Part shown: piece by piece, positions 38,803 to 47,528 of the stretch
Layout: the number at the start of each line of letters is the position of its first letter
How positions within the stretch are numbered: position 1 is the stretch's first letter
Assembly (NCBI GenBank): GCA_024230435.1
Contig: JAAERL010000074.1
Coordinates: 1 to 48,406 of the forward strand
DNA from: Desulfobacteraceae bacterium
Lineage (GTDB): Bacteria; Desulfobacterota; Desulfobacteria; Desulfobacterales; Desulfosarcinaceae
Direction of reading: 5' to 3'
DNA: 48,406 nucleotides
Notes under the pieces: model-generated
Database searches by the model: none
Told to the model about the DNA's origin: nothing
The model's input: only the letters and a program-made list of their open reading frames with translations
Position numbers and translations under genes: made by a program

Positions 38803-38878
38803 GCGCCCGTAGCTCAGTGGATAGAGCACCAGCCTCCGGAGCTGGGTGCCGCAGGTTCGATCCCTGCCGGGCGTACCA
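38803..38878 (+). tRNA. tRNA-Arg (anticodon CCG)
   Basis: A complete cloverleaf. The acceptor stem GCGCCCG pairs with CGGGCGT, the first pair being G-U. The D arm is GCTC...GAGC. The anticodon stem-loop is CCAGC-CTCCGGA-GCTGG with anticodon CCG at 38836-38838, and the T arm is GCAGGTTCGATCCCTGC. The discriminator is A and CCA is encoded (38876-38878). It reads CGG arginine codons. Confidence 0.97.
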
Positions 38879-38890
38879 AATAAAATCAAT

Positions 38891-38923
38891 AGGTTATCGT
38901 AATCAGCGATAACCTTTTTTTTT
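38891..38923 (+). terminator. tRNA-Arg terminator
   Basis: The stem AGGTTATCG (38891-38899) pairs with CGATAACCT (38907-38915) and is followed by a T tract to 38923. Confidence 0.92.
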
Positions 38924-38928
38924 ATTTG

Positions 38929-38970
38929 GGAGGGACTTTGAGTGGGACTTTATTATCTGAGAGTGACTTT
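38929..38970. repeat. Three tandem GGGACTTT-type repeats beside tRNA-Arg
   Basis: GGAGGGACTTT (38929-38939), GAGTGGGACTTT (38940-38951) and GAGAGTGACTTT (38959-38970) are near-direct repeats 50-90 nt after the tRNA 3' end. Such repeats can be integrase arm-binding sites at tRNA attachment sites. No integrase is present, so this may be a remnant. Nothing else is evident up to 39186. Confidence 0.4.
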
Positions 38971-39186
38971 TTTAATTCCACTTCGAGAACTAAAACAAAA
39001 ATCAACACCTGACATAGCAAAAAAAAACGCCATGTATCCAAACTGTTTCACCGAAACCGAGATGGATTTCTTGACTATAGGTATAAAGATTAAATAAATT
39101 GGAATTAGTTTTCAAAGGGTTTTGGTTTGCTGCAAGGTGTATGGCAGGTTGAAATATTTTTAAACCATGATTATAATGCGTGCGTT

Positions 39187-40992
39187 ATGAGTCACAGAAG
39201 CGATAAAATTCCAGACCCAAAAGAGCTTGAAAAAGAGCTGGGAGAATTTCTAACCAAGAAATTCGGCGGCAATGTTAAGCTTGCCACACCCATTGTAATG
39301 CCGCAAACAGGCATGACAGATAATGTTGAACCTGATTCCGGCAAATCAAAGATCGTAGATTTTAATCTCAAACCAGAAGAGCTTGTGTCTCATCTGGACC
39401 TGTTCATTGCCAAACAAGATGATGCCAAGGCAATTCTTGCGACTAAAATCTGCACACATTTTAACAGAATACGGCATAAGCAATCGTCATCGGACGTGTT
39501 TCCCAGCATGGTGGGCCGCATAAAAAACAACATTCTCATGCTTGGCCCTACCGGAGTTGGTAAAACCTATATGATCCGCCTTATTGCACACAGACTTGGC
39601 GTGCCTTTCGTTAAGGGTGACGCCACTAAGTTCAGCGAAACAGGCTATGTGGGCGGAGACGTTGAAGATTTGGTGCGTGATCTGGTTCGTGAGGCTGATG
39701 GCGATATTCAAAGAGCGCAATACGGTATCATTTACATTGATGAAATTGATAAAATCGCATCAGCCCAGAATTTAATCGGCGCTGATGTATCACGAACAGG
39801 TGTTCAGCGAACCTTGCTAAAACCGATGGAAGAAACGCAGGTAGATTTAAAGGTTCCCCATGATCCAATATCAATGCTTCAGGAATTAGAAAAATTTAGA
39901 ACCACGGGAAAACGGGAACGATCTACGATCAATACAAAAAATATACTTTTTATTATGAGCGGCGCCTTTTCGGGGCTCGATGAAATCATTAAAAAACGCA
40001 TTTCCGAACAAACTATTGGATTCAGTGCTAATGTAGGTAAATTTGAAAATCAGGATGAACTTTTCAAACAGATTAAATCCGAAGATTTAATAAATTATGG
40101 TTTTGAATCTGAATTTGTCGGCCGTCTTCCTGTTAGAGCCGTGTTTGAAAAACTGACTGAAAAGGATCTTCTGAGCATCCTGTCCAATCCGAATAACCCT
40201 ATTATAATAGGTAAGAAGCTAGATTTTGCCGCCTACGGTATTAGAATTGTTTTTATTGAAACCGCTCTTAAAATTCTGGCAAAGAATGCATATTCGGAAA
40301 ATACGGGCGCACGTGGTTTGGTAAGTTCTGTCGAACAGGCGCTTTTGCCTTTTGAAAAGCGTTTACCATCTTCAAAAGTGCGTAGATTTACCGTAACACC
40401 GGACTTATTGCAAAACCCTGAATCAAATTTAGCTCATCTTGAAAATGATCCTGAAAACGGTGAAGATAAAAACCGCTTTATGGCTGCTAAAGAGGATGAA
40501 AAGTCGTCCGTAACTCGCTATATCCTTAAAAATAAAAGGCGTTTTGCCTCAAAATGCGGCTTACCTTTAACCCAAACCCGCATAGCAATGCTTGCGGCGT
40601 ATTATTGTGAACACCCGCTTGACATCGAGAGTAGCATAATACGTTTCAATAATTATTATGAACAGATAAAAAATCTTGAAATGCAATTTCTTAAAAACAA
40701 TACAATCAATATCGTTTTTGAGGAAGAGGCAATTGATTATCTTATGGAACAATGGCTTGTGCACCAAACAACAAACGCTGATGCAGTTTACACTCAACTA
40801 TCAAATGATTTTCAACTCGGCTTGAATTTAGTACGTGAAAAAACCGGAAAAACCCGTTTCTTTATCACCAGACAAGCTTTAGACAATCCCGAAAGTTTTA
40901 TCCGTCAATTATTAGTGGAAGACAAAAATATCAAATCGCCCCCTGCCATTTCTTCTGACAGCAGCATAAATAATAAAAGGGAAGATTCATAA
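39187..40992 (+). CDS. ClpX-like AAA+ unfoldase lacking the zinc domain
   Basis: A 601-residue ClpX paralogue. It lacks the N-terminal zinc-binding domain of ClpX; residues 1-65 are a different charged segment. The AAA+ core has Walker A GPTGVGKT (120-127), pore loop GYVG (153-156), Walker B IIYIDE (181-186), an IGF tripeptide at 277-279 (the ClpP-docking loop in ClpX), and sensor-2 GARG (374-377). About 190 residues beyond the core (410-601) form an acidic linker and a helical domain I do not recognise. ATG 39187 is preferred to the TTG at 39127; neither has a good Shine-Dalgarno. The stop shares one base with the ahbC start (TAATG), linking it to heme synthesis genes. Confidence 0.85.
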   Translation: MSHRSDKIPDPKELEKELGEFLTKKFGGNVKLATPIVMPQTGMTDNVEPDSGKSKIVDFNLKPEELVSHLDLFIAKQDDAKAILATKICTHFNRIRHKQSSSDVFPSMVGRIKNNILMLGPTGVGKTYMIRLIAHRLGVPFVKGDATKFSETGYVGGDVEDLVRDLVREADGDIQRAQYGIIYIDEIDKIASAQNLIGADVSRTGVQRTLLKPMEETQVDLKVPHDPISMLQELEKFRTTGKRERSTINTKNILFIMSGAFSGLDEIIKKRISEQTIGFSANVGKFENQDELFKQIKSEDLINYGFESEFVGRLPVRAVFEKLTEKDLLSILSNPNNPIIIGKKLDFAAYGIRIVFIETALKILAKNAYSENTGARGLVSSVEQALLPFEKRLPSSKVRRFTVTPDLLQNPESNLAHLENDPENGEDKNRFMAAKEDEKSSVTRYILKNKRRFASKCGLPLTQTRIAMLAAYYCEHPLDIESSIIRFNNYYEQIKNLEMQFLKNNTINIVFEEEAIDYLMEQWLVHQTTNADAVYTQLSNDFQLGLNLVREKTGKTRFFITRQALDNPESFIRQLLVEDKNIKSPPAISSDSSINNKREDS

Positions 40993-42179
40993 TGATCGGC
41001 ATCTCCAAACTTTATTGCGCAACGGTAGAGCCTTCCGATGCCTTACGTTACGGGCGTCACTCAAACCAGTTACCAAGTCATTTACTACAATTTTCCAAAG
41101 ACAAAAAACCTGTGGTCGTCTGGAACATTACACGGGCATGCAATCTAAAATGCGCCCATTGTTACGCTCATGCCACATCAGGTGCCGGAAACCGTGAACT
41201 CGACACTTCCGAAGGCCGCAAACTAATAGACGATCTGGCAGATTTTGGCGTGCCCGTATTACTTTTATCCGGTGGCGAGCCATTGGTTCGAAAAGATCTG
41301 CCGGAATTGGCAAGCTATGCTGTTGAGAAAGGAATGCGTGCCGTCATCTCCACCAACGGGACACTTATTAACCAACAAACAGCAAAAACCCTTAAGTCTA
41401 TTGGATTGTCCTATGTTGGAATCAGCCTGGATGGAATGCAATCCGTCAACGATCACTTCAGGGGAATGCAGGGCGCCTTTTCCAAAGCAATGGAAGGTAT
41501 CCGCAATTGCCAGGATGTTGGAATCAAGGTTGGATTGAGATTTACGATTAACAAACGTAATGTAACTGAAATACCTAAAATTTTTGATCTTATTGAAGAA
41601 ATGGAAATTCCCAGGATCTGTTTCTATCATTTAGTTTACGCTGGCCGGGGATCGAAATTGATCGAAGAGGATTTAACCCACGAACAAAGCCGTCAGGCCG
41701 TTGATTTGATAATCGATCGAACTCAAAAACTTCACTCAGCCGGAAAGTCTAAAGAAGTACTGACAGTGGACAATCACGCCGATGGGCCTTATCTATATTT
41801 ACGGCTATTGCGTGAAAACCCTGAACGTGCCGCCGAAGTTCTTGAATTACTGAAAATGAATGAAGGAAATAATTCCGGAAGAGGAATCGGTTGCGTGAGT
41901 TGGGATGGGCATGTTTACGCTGACCAATTCTGGCGTCACCACAGTTTTGGAAATATACGCCAGCGGCCCTTTTCCCAAATTTGGACAGAACCGGAAGATC
42001 CCCTGCTGTTGCAGCTAAAAGAAAAGAAAAAGTTCGTTCAAGGCCGCTGCGCAACATGCCGATGGCTCGATATCTGCGGAGGAAATTTTCGAGTCCGCGC
42101 CGAAGCTCTGACCGGCAATGTTTGGGCCGAGGATCCTGCCTGTTATTTATCCGATGAAGAAATTTCGCAAACGCTATAG
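40992..42179 (+). CDS. ahbC: AhbC, 12,18-didecarboxysiroheme deacetylase (radical SAM)
   Basis: Radical SAM enzyme of the anaerobic alternative heme pathway, removing acetate side chains of didecarboxysiroheme to give Fe-coproporphyrin III. The 395-residue protein has CNLKCAHC (Cys50, 54, 57 for the SAM cluster), LLLSGGEPLVR, and a SPASM-like C terminus, CATCRWLDICGGNFRVRAEA. The CGGN-x-RVRA form is typical of NirJ/AhbC rather than AhbD. It is coupled by a 1-nt overlap to the ClpX-like gene and followed 42 nt later by hemB. Confidence 0.88.
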   Translation: MIGISKLYCATVEPSDALRYGRHSNQLPSHLLQFSKDKKPVVVWNITRACNLKCAHCYAHATSGAGNRELDTSEGRKLIDDLADFGVPVLLLSGGEPLVRKDLPELASYAVEKGMRAVISTNGTLINQQTAKTLKSIGLSYVGISLDGMQSVNDHFRGMQGAFSKAMEGIRNCQDVGIKVGLRFTINKRNVTEIPKIFDLIEEMEIPRICFYHLVYAGRGSKLIEEDLTHEQSRQAVDLIIDRTQKLHSAGKSKEVLTVDNHADGPYLYLRLLRENPERAAEVLELLKMNEGNNSGRGIGCVSWDGHVYADQFWRHHSFGNIRQRPFSQIWTEPEDPLLLQLKEKKKFVQGRCATCRWLDICGGNFRVRAEALTGNVWAEDPACYLSDEEISQTL

Positions 42180-42221
42180 ATCTATAGATCCTAAAGTAAA
42201 AAATAATATTGAGGAGCAACT

Positions 42222-43196
42222 ATGCTGTTTCCCGACTACCGGCCGCGACGCCTTCGGCAGAATGAAAATTTCCGCCGTATGATTAAAGAAACACATCTGA
42301 GCGTAAATGACCTGATTATGCCTTTTTTTGTAGTTAATGGAAAAAAAATTAAACGCCCCATTTCATCAATGCCGGGACAATTTCACTTATCCATCGATCA
42401 ACTCATTGAACAAGCATCGCTGGCCTATAGTATGGGTATTGCAGCGATTATCATTTTTGGTATTCCTGGTAAAAAAGACCCTTTTGGCTCTCAGGCATTT
42501 GCAAAAGACGGTATAATACAACGTGCAATTGCTGAAATTAAACAAAAACTGCCTGAACTTATAGTTATTACGGATGTATGTTTGTGTGAATATACGGATC
42601 ACGGCCACTGTGGAATAGTGGAAAATCAGGCTATTGACAACGATGCGACCTTGGATCTTCTAGCAAAAACAGCTTTATCACATGCAAAGGCGGGTGCAGA
42701 TATGGTCGCCCCCTCGGATATGATGGACGGACGGGTTACAGAAATACGCGGGGCGCTGGATGAAAACAACTTCAGCCATATTCCCATTATGGCGTATTCG
42801 GCAAAGTACTGTTCCGCATTTTACGGTCCTTTCCGGGAAGCTGCGAATTCAGCTCCCCGGTTTGGAGACCGGCAAACCTATCAAATGGATCCAGCCAACA
42901 GCAGGGAAGCTATCAGGGAAGCGTCCATGGACGTTGAAGAAGGCGCCGATATCATAATGGTCAAGCCCGCGCTGGCTTATCTGGATATTATCTCTCGAAT
43001 CAGAGATGAATTCGATTTACCTGTGGCGGCTTATCAAGTAAGTGGTGAATATGCCATGATCAAAGCAGCAGATCAGTTAGGTTGGCTGGATGGTCAACGT
43101 GCCATGATTGAATCGCTACTAAGTATCAAACGAGCAGGTTCGGATATGATTCTGACCTATTTTGCCATGGATGCTGCAAAAGCAATTAACAAATAA
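42222..43196 (+). CDS. hemB: Porphobilinogen synthase
   Basis: Condenses two 5-aminolevulinates to porphobilinogen. The 324-residue protein has the Schiff-base lysines in [11 protein letters not shown] (Lys195) and [12 protein letters not shown] (Lys248). A Cys-rich zinc site lies in [13 protein letters not shown] (Cys120, 122, 130), marking the zinc-dependent type. Shine-Dalgarno GAGGAG precedes the ATG. It sits between ahbC and ahbD, so early and late tetrapyrrole steps are encoded together. Confidence 0.97.
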   Translation: MLFPDYRPRRLRQNENFRRMIKETHLSVNDLIMPFFVVNGKKIKRPISSMPGQFHLSIDQLIEQASLAYSMGIAAIIIFGIPGKKDPFGSQAFAKDGIIQRAIAEIKQKLPELIVITDVCLCEYTDHGHCGIVENQAIDNDATLDLLAKTALSHAKAGADMVAPSDMMDGRVTEIRGALDENNFSHIPIMAYSAKYCSAFYGPFREAANSAPRFGDRQTYQMDPANSREAIREASMDVEEGADIIMVKPALAYLDIISRIRDEFDLPVAAYQVSGEYAMIKAADQLGWLDGQRAMIESLLSIKRAGSDMILTYFAMDAAKAINK

Positions 43197-43229
43197 TAAT
43201 ACCGTACCAACGAGGCTATTGATATACCA

Positions 43230-44339
43230 ATGGATAAAATTAAAACTCAAAAAATGAAAAAGGCCCCCTCTATTAATCATGGCAAAGCAACTATCCCGCA
43301 ATTGCGTTTAGTTGCCTGGGAAACAACCAGAAATTGCAATTTGAACTGCGTCCATTGCCGTGCATCCGCTACAGCCGGGCCTTATCAAGGCGAATTGGAT
43401 ACCCGGGCGGCTTTTCGCCTAATGGACCAAATTGCACAAGCAGCCAAGCCGATCATCATATTAACGGGCGGCGAGCCCCTTTTGAGAGATGATATTTTTG
43501 ATATTGCTTCTTATGGCTCCAAAAAAGGCTTCAGAATGGTTATGGCTCCCAACGGCACCTTAATTACTCCCAAGATAGCTCATCAAATGAAAAAAGCCGA
43601 AATAAAGCGCATCAGTGTGAGTCTGGATGGGGCTACAGCCAAAAGCCACGATCTTTTCAGGGGAGTCGAAGGAGCATATGATGGCGCCTTGCAAGGAATC
43701 CGCGAAGCAAAAACAGCTGGTATTGAATTTCAGATAAACACGACCATTACCAAAAAAAACCTGAGCCAAATACCTAAATTGCTGGAGTTGGCCGAATCTC
43801 TCGGCGCTGTAGCGCATCATATTTTTTTACTTGTACCGACCGGCCGGGGAAAATATATATTGGATCAAGAAATTAACTCCCAGGAGTATGAAGAAACGCT
43901 CAACTGGTTTTATGAAAAGCAGAATAAAACATCTTTACAACTAAAAGCCACCTGCGCCCCCCATTATTATCGTATTCTAAGACAAAGAGCTGCAGAACAA
44001 GGCCAGCGTGTCACCTTTGAAAGCCATGGGTTGGATGCAGTAACGAGAGGTTGCCTTGCAGGTACCGGTTTTTGCTTCATCTCACACACAGGCATAGTTC
44101 AACCATGCGGCTTCCTGAATTTAGAATGCGGCGATGTTACGCAACAGGAGTTTCATGAAATCTGGAAAAATTCCGATATTTTTAATAAACTTAGGGATTA
44201 TAAGCAACTTACAGGCAAATGCGGGATATGTGAATATCGGAAGGTGTGTGGAGGCTGCCGCGCCAGAGCCTATGAAGCAACGGGTGATTATATGGCTGCT
44301 GAACCACTGTGCCTTTATACACCATCCTCACAATCTTGA
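43230..44339 (+). CDS. ahbD: AhbD, Fe-coproporphyrin III decarboxylase (radical SAM heme synthase)
   Basis: Final enzyme of the alternative pathway, oxidatively decarboxylating two propionates of coproheme to the vinyls of heme b without oxygen. The 369-residue protein has CNLNCVHC (Cys36, 40, 43), ILTGGEPLLR, and an auxiliary-cluster C terminus with CGICEYRKVCGGCRARAYEA plus further Cys in RGCLAGTGFC and EPLCLY. An in-frame ATG at 43254 is a possible alternative start. It is third in the ahb cluster; the siroheme decarboxylase genes ahbA and ahbB are not in the window. Confidence 0.88.
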   Translation: MDKIKTQKMKKAPSINHGKATIPQLRLVAWETTRNCNLNCVHCRASATAGPYQGELDTRAAFRLMDQIAQAAKPIIILTGGEPLLRDDIFDIASYGSKKGFRMVMAPNGTLITPKIAHQMKKAEIKRISVSLDGATAKSHDLFRGVEGAYDGALQGIREAKTAGIEFQINTTITKKNLSQIPKLLELAESLGAVAHHIFLLVPTGRGKYILDQEINSQEYEETLNWFYEKQNKTSLQLKATCAPHYYRILRQRAAEQGQRVTFESHGLDAVTRGCLAGTGFCFISHTGIVQPCGFLNLECGDVTQQEFHEIWKNSDIFNKLRDYKQLTGKCGICEYRKVCGGCRARAYEATGDYMAAEPLCLYTPSSQS

Positions 44340-44509
44340 AAAATGATTGCAATGTAAATACAACTTGAGCTTACTTTTATATCAATGGTATGCTTTGTAC
44401 TGAATTGGCGAGATCTATGATCTTAGACATTTTTTTCATTAAATATAGCAATTTAATCTCGATATTTTTATCGGTTGCGGCAACATTATAATAAATATAT
44501 TAATTGATT

Positions 44510-45241
44510 ATGGTAGCATGCATCCGAATATTGTTATACCTAAGTATTGTCACGATGGCATGGCAGCCTGAAGGTTATGCGGCTTATCTGAACAATGTTA
44601 AAATTGGCAAACATAAGATTCATACACGAATTGTACTTGAATTTGATGAACCAATTAGTAGCCATACCGTTAATGACAAACTTTCCAATCAACTTGCCAT
44701 TGAGCTTCCCGGCGTTGTGCCTGATTTGAAAAGAAAAATACCTGTATATCTAAATCAAAATATTACAGATATCCACTTCGGAGTCTTTTCGGGCAGGTTA
44801 TCTGCACGGATTTTCTTTAATTTTGATAAATATGAACTTGATTATTTTAAACTAAACAATCCTTTTCGATTAGTCATTGATGTTCGCCCCGTTAATGTCA
44901 AAGAAGGTCTCTCTCAACAAAACGAGGACATAACACTTTCAAAACAAAGCAAAACAATTGCAACAGCAGCTCAGACACCTCCGTCGATAGAAACAGTAAA
45001 TATTCCAGAATTTAAAAAAAAATCAAAAACAGATATATTACAATTTGAACACGCCGATCAGCCGCTTGCACTCCAACATGGCATTGATCATAGTAAAAAT
45101 ATGACGGCTTCCAATCATAAGTATCAGTATTCACAATATAAATATAGCCAGCTTCAATATTATCTGATCGTTTCGCTAATTGCGATAACAATTATGATAT
45201 TGCTATTATTATTTTTTTTAATTTTATCCAAAAAATTATAG
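44510..45241 (+). CDS. Exported AMIN-domain-like protein with C-terminal membrane anchor
   Basis: A 243-residue envelope protein. It has a signal peptide (about 1-25), then an AMIN-like beta domain (about 26-125): TRIVLEFDEPISS, NQLAIELPGVVP and NNPFRLVIDVRP match the AMIN strand pattern. A variable Ser/Thr/Lys-rich linker follows, then a C-terminal transmembrane helix (about 220-240) and SKKL. AMIN domains localise amidases and pilus secretins to the wall. No amidase or secretin domain follows here, so its job is unknown. ATG 44510 is used; an in-frame TTG lies two codons upstream. Confidence 0.65.
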   Translation: MVACIRILLYLSIVTMAWQPEGYAAYLNNVKIGKHKIHTRIVLEFDEPISSHTVNDKLSNQLAIELPGVVPDLKRKIPVYLNQNITDIHFGVFSGRLSARIFFNFDKYELDYFKLNNPFRLVIDVRPVNVKEGLSQQNEDITLSKQSKTIATAAQTPPSIETVNIPEFKKKSKTDILQFEHADQPLALQHGIDHSKNMTASNHKYQYSQYKYSQLQYYLIVSLIAITIMILLLLFFLILSKKL

Positions 45242-45305
45242 GCAGACGCGCGGCCTTCACAATACAAAAAACTTGGAAACCCGCTATAGTATAGTTCGAT
45301 ATAGT

Positions 45306-45436
45306 TAGTATCCACCTATAAACAGGAAACTTTGTTCGAGATCAAAGTGTGCGAAAAATTTTGCCACAGGTATATGAGCAAAATTTCGAGCACAACGAAG
45401 ATATCGGACAAATTAGCCATTTATGAATGGACGCTA
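45306..45436. repeat. 131-bp imperfect palindromic element
   Basis: Two 59-nt arms (45306-45364 and 45378-45436) are inverted copies at roughly 70% identity by eye, separated by 13 nt. The inner ends are nearly exact (AAATTTTGC with GCAAAATTT). Outer blocks are TATCCACC-x-ATAAA against GTCCATTCATAAA. It lies between convergent AMIN and PilZ genes. Related single arms occur at 37171-37230 and 48203-48260. Confidence 0.7.
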
Positions 45437-45471
45437 TTTAAAAATTTTAGAAGATCAAGCTGCCTTTATCT

Positions 45472-46047
45472 CTAATGGCCGTTTCTTTTAATCAAAGTAT
45501 CAATAATATCTCGCTGATATTCCGTGATATTCTCGTAATGTACACCGATACCATCTGGATAGAGCCGCGAAACGCGCCCCATAATTTTAAAAGGCAATGT
45601 TTCATTTGATTCGGTTAAGGTGTAGCACAAGGCAACTTTTTGATTTAACTTAAAATTTTCTTTTGTTTCAATAAAAACGCCACTTGCACTGATATCGCGA
45701 ATGCAACTGCGATATGCCTTGCCCTCCATTGCAAAGTCCACTACAAGAAAACAAGTCAACCTTGGATATTCTCGAACCCATCTAAATTCGGGGTGCGAAA
45801 AATTACTTAATTTTTCAAGAAGCCTATCCTTATCAAGGATATTAACCAAAACAAAAATACGAGCTAAACGCATATGCCGTTGCAGATTTTCATCTTCATT
45901 TGAAAAATGATAGATACCGGAAACGTCTTCACCTTCTTCCAATGTCTGTTGAAGCTTTAAAAGCTGTTCATCGTCCATCTTGTAAACTGAAACTGACAGG
46001 CGGCAAACGATAGTATGCTTCTCAACCTGATCCACCGAATATTCCAT
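45472..46047 (-). CDS. PilZ-domain c-di-GMP-binding protein
   Basis: A 191-residue cytoplasmic protein. The C-terminal PilZ domain (about 88-185) has the c-di-GMP ligands intact: RxxxR at Arg92-Arg96 and DISASG (118-123). The N-terminal 85 residues are an unrecognised alpha/beta region, perhaps YcgR-N-like. ATG 46047 is chosen because GGAGGAG lies just upstream; the frame extends nine codons further. It is convergent with the AMIN gene and divergent from the MglA operon. Control of motility or pili by c-di-GMP is a reasonable inference. Confidence 0.85.
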   Translation of the reverse strand: MEYSVDQVEKHTIVCRLSVSVYKMDDEQLLKLQQTLEEGEDVSGIYHFSNEDENLQRHMRLARIFVLVNILDKDRLLEKLSNFSHPEFRWVREYPRLTCFLVVDFAMEGKAYRSCIRDISASGVFIETKENFKLNQKVALCYTLTESNETLPFKIMGRVSRLYPDGIGVHYENITEYQRDIIDTLIKRNGH

Positions 46048-46203
46048 TAAACGAACTCCTCCTCCCCCCAACACCTAAAAACGGAGATCAATGCCTTGAA
46101 TTATTTCTTATCATGGCGTATTATAACCTAAGCACAAATTATAGACAAGCCTCGTTTATACCAATTGCGCTCCATTACATACATACTGATAATCTATTTT
46201 TAT

Positions 46204-46232
46204 TTGACACTTTCGCTGCAATTTTCTATACT
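46204..46232 (+). promoter_or_regulatory. Consensus sigma-70 promoter for the roadblock-MglA operon
   Basis: TTGACA (46204-46209) and TATACT (46227-46232) are separated by exactly 17 nt, the best promoter match in the window. It implies a leader of about 200 nt. Confidence 0.75.
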
Positions 46233-46239
46233 TGACTGA

Positions 46240-46441
46240 CTAAATGCAAGTGCTGATTTGCATATTAACACAAAATCGAATAATATGATGAAAAGCTATT
46301 TTCACTATTTTGGAAGGATCACGAATTGGAGCAAAAATTAATCTAATTTTTTTCCGTTTCCAAACATCTATACCGGGGATCGGCAAGAAGGGGGAAGCTC
46401 CCTTGGTAACAACCACTCACCCTCTTTAAGGAGACAAATCA
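46240..46441 (+). promoter_or_regulatory. Long leader of the roadblock-MglA operon
   Basis: The leader contains a hairpin, AAGGG (46388-46392) with CCCTT (46400-46404), about 25 nt before the Shine-Dalgarno AAGGAG (46428-46433). No named riboswitch is recognised and there is no open frame. Confidence 0.3.
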
Positions 46442-46846
46442 TTGTCCTACATTCTTGATCAAGAACAGCTTGATGGTATAGAAGAAGTCTTACAGAAAGA
46501 CTTGATGGATCTTGGGTTGAAATGCGTTATCCTCATTGATATGGCTGGCAACATTATCGCTAATTTAGACAATGGCGAAGTAGGTCACGATGTTTATTCC
46601 TTAGCAGCACTGGCGGCTGGAAATTTCGGCGCTGTGTGTGCGATGGCGGCCATCATTGGAGAAGATGACTTTGCCTTATTATTTCACAAAGGGAAAAATG
46701 AAAATATCCATTTCAGCAAAGTGATGGATGATTTCTTACTGGTTACAATTTTTGGCAACGACGTTTCTCTTGGATATCTTAGACTGAAAGTGGACGAATC
46801 AATTCAAAAAATTAGTAAGTTTTTTGAAAAAACAAAAAAAATATAA
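46442..46846 (+). CDS. Roadblock/LC7-domain protein (MglB-like)
   Basis: A 134-residue roadblock/LC7 protein: a central helix-strand pattern with CVILIDMAGNIIANLD (about 29-44), then LAALAAGNFGAVCAMAAIIGE and FLLVTIFGNDVSLGYLRLK. Such proteins act as GAPs or scaffolds for MglA-type GTPases (MglB in Myxococcus). It starts at TTG with AAGGAG 8 nt upstream; no ATG is available. It is followed at 63 nt by the MglA-like GTPase, so a functional pair is likely. Confidence 0.88.
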   Translation: MSYILDQEQLDGIEEVLQKDLMDLGLKCVILIDMAGNIIANLDNGEVGHDVYSLAALAAGNFGAVCAMAAIIGEDDFALLFHKGKNENIHFSKVMDDFLLVTIFGNDVSLGYLRLKVDESIQKISKFFEKTKKI

Positions 46847-46909
46847 CATTGAAATACTTGGCCATTAACGTTGGAAAACCGGTATGACTTAAATATACAA
46901 GGATGCCGC

Positions 46910-47518
46910 GTGGCTGTCATTTATATTCAGAAAAAAGAAGTTCAAATAAAAATAGTTTATTTTGGACCTGGCAGGGGAGGGAAAACAACCAATCTGGAAT
47001 ATATTTTCAGAACAGTCAGGCACAAAATTCAATCTGATTTGGTTAGCATTAATACACATGGGGACAGAACTCTTTTTTTCGACTTTTTACCTCTGGATTT
47101 CGGACAAATTTATGGATATAACGTTAAAATTCAGCTGTATACAGTACCGGGGCAGGTCAAGTATAACGCCACACGAAAAATTGTATTAAAAGGAGTTGAC
47201 GGGGTGGTGTTCGTGGCTGATTCGATGGCGGTGATGAAGGAAAAAAATATACAATCGATAAAAAATCTTGAGGAAAACTTAGCCTTTTACGATATAGATA
47301 TTTTTGACAATTTCCCTATAATTGTCCAATACAACAAACGGGATTTGGCAAGTAGCGGCATACCGTTACTTGATATTAAAGCGCTTGAAAAGGATTTAAA
47401 TACGCGCCTCAACGCCCCTTACTTTGAGGCTAGCGCCCTTAAGGGACATAACGTGATACCAACCATTAAAAAAGCCATTTCACGGACGATGGTTTCACTG
47501 CAAGATCAGCTCGTATAG
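46910..47518 (+). CDS. mglA: MglA-like small Ras-family GTPase
   Basis: A 202-residue cytoplasmic GTPase that in Myxococcus sets the leading pole for gliding and type IV pili. It shows P-loop GPGRGGKT (19-26), the MglA-specific GDRTLFFDFLPLD (51-63), TVPG at 78-81 in place of the Ras DxxG, YNATRK, and NKRD (142-145). The start is GTG 46910 (MAVIYIQKKE), with AAGGATG 6 nt upstream. The frame reaches 46871, but the added 13 residues are unlike the family. It is preceded by a roadblock gene and followed after 10 nt by a coiled-coil protein of unknown role. Confidence 0.93.
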   Translation: MAVIYIQKKEVQIKIVYFGPGRGGKTTNLEYIFRTVRHKIQSDLVSINTHGDRTLFFDFLPLDFGQIYGYNVKIQLYTVPGQVKYNATRKIVLKGVDGVVFVADSMAVMKEKNIQSIKNLEENLAFYDIDIFDNFPIIVQYNKRDLASSGIPLLDIKALEKDLNTRLNAPYFEASALKGHNVIPTIKKAISRTMVSLQDQLV

Positions 47519-47528
47519 GAGGATAAGA

